Part shown: piece after piece, positions 1 through 5,404 of the stretch | Layout of the letters: each line of letters begins with the position of its first letter | How positions within the stretch are numbered: the stretch's first letter is position 1 | From: Pseudorhodobacter antarcticus | GTDB lineage: Bacteria > Pseudomonadota > Alphaproteobacteria > Rhodobacterales > Rhodobacteraceae | DNA length: 6,718 nucleotides | Direction: 5' to 3' | Assembly (NCBI GenBank): GCA_945897655.1 | Contig: CAMDHB010000199.1 | Location: 1 to 6,718, forward strand | Notes under the pieces: generated by a model | Seen by the model: the letters and a program-made list of their open reading frames with translations, nothing else | What the model was told of the DNA's origin: nothing | Databases searched by the model: none | Made by a program: the position numbers and the translations under genes

Positions 1-106
1 CGTAGACCCGTGTCAGGCTGGCGCTGCGCAAATGGGTCACGTCGCGGGTGATGGTGGTGACCTGACGGTGTACGGCGGCCAGGTGGGGTTTTTCGTCAAA
101 GGTCAT
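1..106 (-). CDS. 5' end of an unrecognised gene (partial, runs off left edge)
   Basis: An open frame reads leftward from an ATG at 106-104 to the window edge without a stop, giving 35 residues. It begins MTFDEKPHLAAVHRQ and continues with a helical, charged stretch ending in LTRVY. I do not recognise the family. The short fragment could form an amphipathic helix, and there is no signal peptide or membrane segment. The start is supported by AACAGG at 120-115, eight bases upstream, and by a sigma70-like promoter (161-134) that would give a leader of about 21 bases. The gene has the same orientation as ptsP but is separated from it by 182 bp and its own promoter, so it is probably transcribed on its own. 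Confidence rests on promoter, ribosome site and start lining up, not on homology. Confidence 0.5.
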   Translation of the reverse strand, partial: MTFDEKPHLAAVHRQVTTITRDVTHLRSASLTRVY

Positions 107-133
107 GGCGCGGACCTGTTTGCGTGTACGCTA

Positions 134-161
134 ATATTAGGCATGGCTAATATGAAGTCAA
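134..161 (-). promoter_or_regulatory. sigma70-like promoter for the leftmost gene
   Basis: Read on the minus strand, TTGACT (161-156) is followed by a 16-base spacer and TAATAT (139-134). The -35 box matches the consensus at 5 of 6 positions and the -10 box at 4 of 6. Transcription would start near 127, about 21 bases before the ATG at 106. The -10 lies inside a perfect 10-bp AT-rich palindrome, CTAATATTAG (131-140). GCTAATAT occurs twice on the plus strand (130-137 and 146-153), a 16-bp period that could be an operator. The promoter call is by eye. Confidence 0.5.
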
Positions 162-288
162 CCCGGTTCCCACTTGTGTCAGTCCCGCACCAAGAGCCGC
201 TTCCGCCCAAGGAAATGTGGACATCGCTGTAGGGCAATTGTTCGGTCAGGCGCTGGTCGAGCGGGACAGGCAGGGTGATTTGCCCAAC

Positions 289-2532
289 CTATCGGTCTTG
301 GGTCGCAAGCCATTCCATCAGAGCGGGTCTTGCGGTTTCGGCACCGTCGACGCGGGCCTGGTCGATGATGGCGCGGGCGCGGGACAGATCGACGCTGCGC
401 AACAGGGCCTTGACCGGGCCGATGGATGCGGGGCGCATCGACAGGCGGCGCAGGCCGATGGCGGCAAAGGCAAGCGCCTCGATCGGACGGCCGGCGTCTT
501 CGCCACAGAAGGACAGTTTGGTGTCGAAGGGGGCGCAGCGGCCCACGACGTGTTCCAGAAAGCCCAGGAAGGACAGGTTCAGCGTGTCATAGCGTTTGCG
601 CACGCGTTCGTTTTCGCGGTCAGCGGCGAAGAAGAACTGCTTGAGGTCATTGCCGCCGATGGAGATGAAATCGGTGAGGCGAAAGAAGGCATCGGGCGCA
701 TAGGCCAACGACGGGGTTTCCAGCATGGCGCCGATTTCGATGCTGTCGGGGACGGTATGGCCCAAGGAGCGTTCGCGGTGAATTTCGCGCAGCATGTGGC
801 TGCGCGCCTCTTGAAACTCGCCGAATTCCGAAATGAAGGGGAACATCACCTGCAGGGCGCGACCGTTGGAAGCGCGCAGGAGGGCCTGGAGTTGCATCCG
901 CAGGACGCCGGGTTTGTCCAGCCCCACGCGGATTGCGCGCCAGCCCATGGCGGGGTTGGGTTCGTCATTGGGCTTCATGTAGGGCAGCACCTTGTCGGAG
1001 CCGATATCAAGGGTGCGGAAGGCGACGGGGCGGCCTTTGGCGGCGTCCATCACGCGGGCGTAAAGCGAGGCCAGTTCGGCGCGCTGGGGCATCTTGTTGC
1101 GGATCAGGAATTGCAGTTCGGTGCGGAAGAGGCCAACACCTTCGGCACCCGAGCCGACCAAGGAGGGCAAGTCGGCCATCAGGCCCGCATTCATGTGCAG
1201 TTCCACGGTCACACCGTCGCGGGTGGTGGCGGGCAGGTCGCGCAAGCTGGCATAGCGCTTTTGCGCCTCGGCCTGCATGGCGATCTTGTCGCGAAAGGAG
1301 CGGGCAATGGTTTCCTCGGCCCGCAGGTGGACAAGGCCCTGATCGCCGTCAACGAGGATGGCGTCGCCGTTCAGCGCCTCGGTCGTGATGCCTTTGGCGT
1401 GGATGACCAGCGGGATGGCAAGGGCACGGGCGACGATGGCGGCGTGGGAGCCGACGGAGCCTTCCTCCAGAACCACACCCTTGAGCTTGCGGCCATATTC
1501 CAGCAATTCGGCGGGGCCAAGGTTGCGGGCGACGAGGACGGGATTTTCAGGCATCGCGGCCCCGGTGTCCTTGCCCTGACCGGTCAGGATGCGCAGGAGG
1601 CGGTTGGAGAGGTCGTCAAGGTCTTGCAACCGTTCGCGCAGGTAGGCGTCGGGAACCTGTTCCAAGCGCGACCGCGCCGTGCCCTGTTCCTTTTCCACCG
1701 CAGCCTCGGCCGAGAGGCCACGCTGGATGTCCTCCTCCATCCGGCGGAGCCAGCCGCGGGAATGGGCGAACATGCGGTAGGCCTCCAACACGGCCTTTTG
1801 GTCTTTATCGAGGCTTTCGGCCTCCAAAAGGTCATCAACGGACACGCGCAGGACGCCAACGGCCTCGCGGATGCGGTCAATCTCGGTCAGGGGGTCGTCA
1901 GCGACGGGGTTGGTTACCACGACGCGGGGTTCGTGCAGCCAGACGCGGCCTTCGGCGGCGCCTTCCTGCCCGGTCGAACCGCGAAAGAGGACGGCTTGCT
2001 TGTGCAAAGCCCCCATGCCGCCCCCGTCGCCGGCAAAGGCGCCAAGTTCGGTCATCTCGGCCAGAACCATCGCGACGACTTCGACGGCGTCCATTTCTTC
2101 GTCGCCAAAGCGTCGTGCGGCTTTGGACTGTACGACCAGAACGCCCAATTTCTCGCCCACGCGCTGGATGGGCACGCCAAGGAAGGAGGAATACAGTTCC
2201 TCGCCCGTCTCTGGCATGAAACGGAAGCCCTTTTCGGAGGGCGCGTCGGGGGTGTTGACGGGCAAGCCGGTCTTGGCAACGCGGCCCACCAGCCCCTCGC
2301 CCAGTTTCAGGCGGGTCTTGTGGACGGCGGCCTTTTTCAACCCTTCGGTCGCGCAAAGTTCCAGGGTTTCGGCGTCAAGAAACAGGTAGATCGAGCAGAC
2401 CTCGGTGCCCATGCTGTCGGCAATCAGGTGGGTGATGCGGTCAAGACGATCCTGGCCCTTGGCCGGAATGGCCAGGACATCGCGCAAGCGGCGCAGAAGT
2501 TTGCGACTGTCGCCTTCGCTGCGATCTGGCAT
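289..2532 (-). CDS. ptsP: phosphoenolpyruvate-protein phosphotransferase PtsP (enzyme I-Ntr)
   Basis: This is enzyme I of the nitrogen phosphotransferase system. It autophosphorylates from PEP and passes the phosphate to NPr (PtsO) and on to EIIA-Ntr (PtsN). It is a cytoplasmic regulatory relay, not a sugar transporter. The 747 residues have the full family architecture. An N-terminal GAF domain spans about 17-165; in related proteins it is reported to sense glutamine. An NPr-binding helical region covers about 215-320. The swivel domain has the phospho-acceptor His363 in GSHAAIVARA. The PEP-binding barrel carries GLFRTE (467-472), RTLDIGSDK (506-514), NPAMGWRAIR (526-535), Glu605 in GAMLETPS, Asp629 in GGNDL and Cys676 in FCGEDAG. 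The start at 2532-2530 is chosen because AAAAGGGGG (2546-2538) lies five bases upstream. One oddity is GGNDL, where enzyme I usually has GTNDL or GSNDL. The stop is TAG at 291-289. No clear terminator was seen downstream. Confidence 0.96.
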   Translation of the reverse strand: MPDRSEGDSRKLLRRLRDVLAIPAKGQDRLDRITHLIADSMGTEVCSIYLFLDAETLELCATEGLKKAAVHKTRLKLGEGLVGRVAKTGLPVNTPDAPSEKGFRFMPETGEELYSSFLGVPIQRVGEKLGVLVVQSKAARRFGDEEMDAVEVVAMVLAEMTELGAFAGDGGGMGALHKQAVLFRGSTGQEGAAEGRVWLHEPRVVVTNPVADDPLTEIDRIREAVGVLRVSVDDLLEAESLDKDQKAVLEAYRMFAHSRGWLRRMEEDIQRGLSAEAAVEKEQGTARSRLEQVPDAYLRERLQDLDDLSNRLLRILTGQGKDTGAAMPENPVLVARNLGPAELLEYGRKLKGVVLEEGSVGSHAAIVARALAIPLVIHAKGITTEALNGDAILVDGDQGLVHLRAEETIARSFRDKIAMQAEAQKRYASLRDLPATTRDGVTVELHMNAGLMADLPSLVGSGAEGVGLFRTELQFLIRNKMPQRAELASLYARVMDAAKGRPVAFRTLDIGSDKVLPYMKPNDEPNPAMGWRAIRVGLDKPGVLRMQLQALLRASNGRALQVMFPFISEFGEFQEARSHMLREIHRERSLGHTVPDSIEIGAMLETPSLAYAPDAFFRLTDFISIGGNDLKQFFFAADRENERVRKRYDTLNLSFLGFLEHVVGRCAPFDTKLSFCGEDAGRPIEALAFAAIGLRRLSMRPASIGPVKALLRSVDLSRARAIIDQARVDGAETARPALMEWLATQDR

Positions 2533-2598
2533 GGTGTCCCCCTTTTCGATCTTTAGAGCACAGGCTTTGACGGAAGGGAACCTTGGCCAGTGCCAGGA

Positions 2599-2619
2599 CC
2601 GGGGGTTTCACACCCCCGG
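2599..2619. repeat. perfect GC-rich hairpin, probable dispersed intergenic repeat
   Basis: CCGGGGGT (2599-2606) and ACCCCCGG (2612-2619) form a perfect 8-bp stem around the five-base loop TTCAC. Two more G-C pairs lie beyond one mismatch (2596-2597 with 2621-2622). It sits between the CHRD gene stop and the ptsP start. No T-run follows on either strand, so it is not a standard intrinsic terminator. It could still slow polymerase or stabilise the 3' end of the CHRD transcript. From memory, hairpins of this form followed by a GGACCCC and GCCAGAATGAA-like tail (here 2618-2649) recur between genes in Rhodobacterales. That is recollection, not a search result. Confidence 0.55.
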
Positions 2620-2781
2620 ACCCCTGTGCGATACATTCGCCAGAATGAAAGGTCGAGATTTCAGGCAGTTTCGCGGCTGGGGTGCTTGGTTTTGCTAGGG
2701 CGGCTTTTCGGGGTCCAAGACCGCGGTGAGGGCTTGACCTGGGATTGCGGGGGGCAGCGTCGCGCGTTTCGGGTCAGACCG

Positions 2782-3450
2782 TCATTCAAGGGGCGCCAGT
2801 TGGCCACGGATGTCGCCGAAGTAGACCTGTCCCTTGGTGTGCAGGTTGAAATACAACTCGCCCTCTGCAGCGATCTGGGCAAGGCCAGCCACGGTGACAA
2901 CCCGGTCCATCGGCAGAGCGGGCAGAATCGGGCATCCGGCGGTAAAGGCACCGATCAGGCCGTGGCCGTGGTCCAGAACTGCGACCAAATCCTCGTTCGT
3001 GATTTCCACGGACAATTCGCCATCAGCAAAGGCGGTGGGCAGGTCTGTCCCGTGCCCCAGATCGACCAGAATTGGCCCCAACTGGCCCGGCAATCCGCAA
3101 TGGATGTGGAACATGACGATATCGGCGGGGTTCACCCCTTCGATTTTCACATGGGCATAGGCGCGGCCAAGGTCGCGGGTGATGGCCAAGGTGCCGTGGC
3201 CGCGCGACACACGGTCATTGCGGTTGACAGAGGGCGCGGTTGAACGGAACGCGTCTGGCACAAGGGCGGGGATGTCGGCCTCTTCGCCGCCTTCCTGCAG
3301 GGGGGAAAGCCAGGCCTGATAGATGCGGCCGATTTCAGAACCGGCTGCGGGATCAAGGGTGATGCCGTCGCGTGGGGCGACTTCATCGGCCAAGGCGGGG
3401 GCGGCAGTCAGACAAAGGGCTGAGAGGCAAAGGAGGGACAGGATACGCAT
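2782..3450 (-). CDS. secreted CHRD-domain protein
   Basis: The product has 222 residues. A typical Sec signal peptide occupies residues 1-21, with positive start MR, hydrophobic core LSLLCLSALCL and signal-peptidase site ALA before Asp22. The mature protein (about 201 residues) should be periplasmic or secreted. Residues about 83-219 fit the CHRD domain, first described in chordin: HIHCGLPGQLGPILVDLG (115-132) and, near the end, ELYFNLHTKGQ followed by GDIRGQL (198-218). The biochemical role of bacterial CHRD domains is not established, so none is assigned. Cys118 and Cys173 are the only mature cysteines and could form a disulfide. Several histidines (100, 115, 117, 161, 163, 204) could contact metal, but this is speculation. 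The start at 3450 is chosen over an upstream in-frame ATG at 3516 because it begins the signal peptide and has AAGG six to nine bases upstream. The divergent merR gene and shared operator suggest MerR control. Confidence 0.88.
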   Translation of the reverse strand: MRILSLLCLSALCLTAAPALADEVAPRDGITLDPAAGSEIGRIYQAWLSPLQEGGEEADIPALVPDAFRSTAPSVNRNDRVSRGHGTLAITRDLGRAYAHVKIEGVNPADIVMFHIHCGLPGQLGPILVDLGHGTDLPTAFADGELSVEITNEDLVAVLDHGHGLIGAFTAGCPILPALPMDRVVTVAGLAQIAAEGELYFNLHTKGQVYFGDIRGQLAPLE

Positions 3451-3476
3451 GGGGACCTTGATGATTCGGGTTTGGG

Positions 3477-3506
3477 TTGCGCAGAGTGTAGCCTGTGGGG
3501 TATACT
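3477..3506 (+). promoter_or_regulatory. merR promoter, overlapping the divergent CHRD promoter
   Basis: TTGCGC (3477-3482) is followed by an 18-base spacer and TATACT (3501-3506). The -10 matches the consensus at 5 of 6 positions. The start site would lie near 3513, about 28 bases before the merR ATG. The same palindrome covers this spacer and -10, so the regulator bound there could also control its own gene. The -35 is only a partial match. Confidence 0.4.
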
Positions 3507-3508
3507 CT
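3483..3508. promoter_or_regulatory. 26-bp interrupted palindrome, likely MerR operator
   Basis: The palindrome is centred between 3495 and 3496. Its arms pair as AGAGT (3483-3487) with ACTCT (3504-3508), TA (3489-3490) with TA (3501-3502), and CC (3492-3493) with GG (3498-3499). Nine of 13 base pairs match, counting the two central positions as mismatches. It lies between the divergent CHRD and merR genes and overlaps both predicted promoters. This is the expected location and size for the site of a dimeric MerR-family regulator. A second, offset dyad, GTAG (3488-3491) with CTAC (3507-3510), overlaps it. Confidence 0.55.
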
Positions 3509-3516
3509 ACAGTCAA
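3485..3516 (-). promoter_or_regulatory. CHRD-gene promoter with a long MerR-type spacer
   Basis: On the minus strand, TTGACT (3516-3511) and TACACT (3490-3485) are separated by 20 bases. This is longer than the usual 17 and close to the 19-20-bp spacers typical of promoters activated by MerR-family proteins, which twist the DNA to realign the two boxes. The palindrome at 3483-3508 overlaps the spacer and the -10 box. Transcription would start near 3478, leaving a leader of about 28 bases before the CHRD start. The boxes were matched by eye. Confidence 0.5.
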
Positions 3517-3540
3517 GGGAATTGTCTGGCGGGGACGACG

Positions 3541-3936
3541 ATGCTAATTGGGGATTTGGCAAAGTTGACGGGTCTGTCAAAGGACGGGCTGCGGCATTAC
3601 GAGGCGATGGGACTGATCCACTCCCGTCAGGTGCGGGCAGGAACGCGCCACTACTGCCACTATGACGAGACGACCCTGGAGCGGTTGGAGTTGATCGCGC
3701 TTGGCAAGCGGCTGCATTTTTCCCTGCGCGAGATCGCGGAACTGCTGAACCGGCTGATGAGGGATCAGATCACACGCGAAGAACGGAGCGCAATAATGTT
3801 ACACAAAGTCGGCCAGATCGACCAGCGGATTGCTGATCTGATGGCCGCACGGCAAGAGTTGATCGACCTTGCGGGCGCGCCTGACAAGGGGATGGTGGAC
3901 CAGCGGTTGAAACAGTTGGGGCTGGCGTTGAAGTGA
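3541..3936 (+). CDS. MerR-family transcriptional regulator
   Basis: The 131-residue product has the MerR layout. A winged helix-turn-helix begins MLIGDLAKLTGLSKDGLRHYEAMGLI at the N-terminus, with GLSKDGLRHYE (11-21) as recognition-helix signature and the wing near residues 34-45 (GTRHYCHYDE). The second helical pair spans about 46-72 and a dimerisation coiled coil about 80-112. The C-terminal part is short. The only cysteine is Cys39 in the wing, so the paired cysteines of metal sensors (CueR, ZntR, MerR) and of SoxR are absent; the effector is unknown. ATG 3541 is chosen because the family's conserved N-terminus begins there. The longer frame from a TTG at 3472 would start inside the operator region. 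The ribosome site is weak (GGGG at 3531-3534). It diverges from the CHRD gene, its most likely target, and ends three bases from the convergent lysC stop. Confidence 0.9.
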   Translation: MLIGDLAKLTGLSKDGLRHYEAMGLIHSRQVRAGTRHYCHYDETTLERLELIALGKRLHFSLREIAELLNRLMRDQITREERSAIMLHKVGQIDQRIADLMAARQELIDLAGAPDKGMVDQRLKQLGLALK

Positions 3937-3939
3937 CGC

Positions 3940-4446
3940 TCAGGCCTTTTCCAGCTCGAACGCGTCATGCAGGGCTTGCACGGCCAGTTCCATGTATTTG
4001 CGATCGATCAGCACGGAAATCTTGATCTCGGACGTGGCAATGACCTTGATGTTCACATTCTCGGCCGCAAGGGAGGAGAACATCTTGGCCGCAACCCCGG
4101 CGTGGGAACGCATGCCGATGCCCACAACGGAAACCTTGGCGACATCGGTATCCACAACCAGATTGCCATAGGCAAAGGCGCCCTTGTCGCGAGCCTCCTC
4201 GATGGCCTTCTGGGCGCGCAAGACCTGATTGGTCGGGCAGGAAAAGGTCATGTCGGTATAGGCGCGTTTGTCGCCGGGGTTGTCGAGTTCGGAGATGTTC
4301 TGGACGATCATATCCACATTCACGCCCGCATCGGCCAGGGGGCCAAAGATGGCGGCGGCTATGCCGGGGCGATCTTCGACGCGGACAAGGGTCATTTTCG
4401 CCTCGTCGCGGGAATAGGCGACGCCGGAGACAACTTTCGATTCCAT
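3940..4446 (-). other. possible internal translation start giving a LysC beta-like regulatory subunit
   Basis: Met251 of LysC (ATG at 4446-4444, reading MESKVVSGVAYSRDEAK) is preceded by GAGGA (4458-4454) with a seven-base gap, a good ribosome-binding arrangement. In-frame initiation would give a 168-residue protein holding only the two ACT domains. In Corynebacterium and Bacillus, aspartokinase is an alpha2-beta2 enzyme whose beta subunit starts at an internal codon in the equivalent linker. The GAGGA also encodes acidic residues of the linker (DEDE), so it could be coincidence. Confidence 0.35.
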
Positions 4447-5196
4447 GATTTCATCCTCGTCGCAGACCAGGGTGCCTGACGTTTCGGTGGTTTCTTCAAA
4501 GGAGGACAGCACGCGCAGCCGCACCTTGTAGCGCATGGCCAGTTCGACCGACCGGGTTTGCAGGACCTTGGCGCCAAGAGAGGCCAGTTCCAGCATCTCC
4601 TCATAGGCGATCTTGTCGAGTTTGCGGGCTTTGGAGGTGATGCGCGGGTCGGTGGTGTAGACGCCGTCGACATCGGTGTAGATGTCGCAGCGCACGGCAT
4701 CGAAGGCGGCGGCAAAGGCGACGGCAGTGGTGTCCGAGCCGCCACGGCCAAGGGTGGTCACGCGGCCTTCTGCGCTGACGCCCTGAAAGCCTGCGACCAC
4801 GGCGACCTTGAAGCCTTCGGCAAATTTGGCGTCGATGTTGTCGCGGGGGATCGAGACAAATCGGGCGGCGGAATGGGCGGAGGTGGTGTTGATGGGCACC
4901 TGCCAACCGGCCCAGGACCGGGCGGGCACACCCATTTCCTGCAAGCGCAGCGCCATCAGGCCAGCGGTCACGTTTTCGCCGGAGGACACCACGGCGTCAT
5001 ATTCGCGGGCGTCATAAAGTTTGGAAGTGCTTTCGACCCAGCCGACCAGTTCATTGGTCTTGCCCGACATGGCCGAGACGATGACGATGACGTCGTGGCC
5101 CCGGTCCACCTCGGACTGCACTTTCGTGGCGGCGTTTTCGATGCGGGCCAGGTCCGCCACCGAGGTGCCACCGAATTTCATCACCAGAAGCGGCAT
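3940..5196 (-). CDS. lysC: aspartokinase (aspartate kinase), lysine/threonine/methionine pathway
   Basis: This cytoplasmic enzyme phosphorylates aspartate with ATP, the first step toward lysine, threonine, methionine and diaminopimelate. The 418 residues match the usual length of the single-function form. The kinase domain has KFGGTSV (7-13), SSGENVTAG (71-79), GRGGSDTTA (150-158) and DVDGVYTTDPR (175-185). Two ACT regulatory domains follow, about 265-340 (TLVRVEDRPGIAAAIFGPL) and 352-415 (VSVVGIGMRSHAGVAAKMF). Such ACT pairs bind lysine and/or threonine for feedback inhibition. Two adjacent ATGs (5199 and 5196) could serve as start. AAGG (5208-5205) is five or eight bases upstream, and 5196 gives the usual MPLLVMKFGG terminus. 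The frame stays open far upstream, to 6321, but that part is antisense to the pyruvate kinase gene and is not coding. The gene converges with merR and diverges from the pyruvate kinase gene. Confidence 0.95.
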   Translation of the reverse strand: MPLLVMKFGGTSVADLARIENAATKVQSEVDRGHDVIVIVSAMSGKTNELVGWVESTSKLYDAREYDAVVSSGENVTAGLMALRLQEMGVPARSWAGWQVPINTTSAHSAARFVSIPRDNIDAKFAEGFKVAVVAGFQGVSAEGRVTTLGRGGSDTTAVAFAAAFDAVRCDIYTDVDGVYTTDPRITSKARKLDKIAYEEMLELASLGAKVLQTRSVELAMRYKVRLRVLSSFEETTETSGTLVCDEDEIMESKVVSGVAYSRDEAKMTLVRVEDRPGIAAAIFGPLADAGVNVDMIVQNISELDNPGDKRAYTDMTFSCPTNQVLRAQKAIEEARDKGAFAYGNLVVDTDVAKVSVVGIGMRSHAGVAAKMFSSLAAENVNIKVIATSEIKISVLIDRKYMELAVQALHDAFELEKA

Positions 5197-5250
5197 CATT
5201 CCACCCTTCGCCTTGCCCAGATCGCGGCAGGCTGCGCCAAAATCGGCTGC

Positions 5251-5278
5251 TTCATAGCAGATGCAAAGGGGAGGGCAA
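5251..5278 (-). promoter_or_regulatory. candidate lysC promoter
   Basis: On the minus strand, TTGCCC (5278-5273), a 16-base spacer and TATGAA (5256-5251) match the sigma70 consensus at 4 of 6 positions each. The start would be near 5244, with a leader of about 45-48 bases. No leader peptide, T-box or lysine-riboswitch-like structure was recognised in the 205-bp region between lysC and the pyruvate kinase gene. This is a weak by-eye call. Confidence 0.25.
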
Positions 5279-5404
5279 GCGGTGCTGGGCTGTTCAGGAA
5301 CTTGTGTGAATTTTTCATGACACCTGCGCCGGGATTGATCGAGGACAGCCCCCGGGGCCGGATAGCGCGGATAGTCTGGTCGCAGAAGCAAACAGGATCT
5401 TGTC

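Noticed and set aside
232..285. GGGCAA / TTGCCC inverted repeat downstream of ptsP as a terminator
   Set aside because: Only six pairs across a 42-base loop and no T-run; likely chance.
217..2556. A 779-codon open frame on the plus strand opposite ptsP
   Set aside because: It is antisense to a clear, fully conserved PtsP. Its low-complexity Gly/Ala/Gln/His-rich composition is typical of shadow frames in high-GC coding DNA, and no domain is recognisable.
2645..2698. 17-codon plus-strand mini-ORF beginning MKGRDF just after the hairpin
   Set aside because: There is no convincing ribosome site, and the ATG lies in what is probably the repeat tail. Nothing else supports translation.
2684..2722. 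Possible terminator hairpin CTTGG / CCAAG downstream of the CHRD gene
   Set aside because: The 5-bp stem has a loop of about 25 bases and no T-run, too weak to call.
5049..5092. Short GATGAC tandem repeat near 5080
   Set aside because: It encodes the alternating Val-Ile beta strand (DVIVIVSAM) of aspartokinase; ordinary coding sequence.
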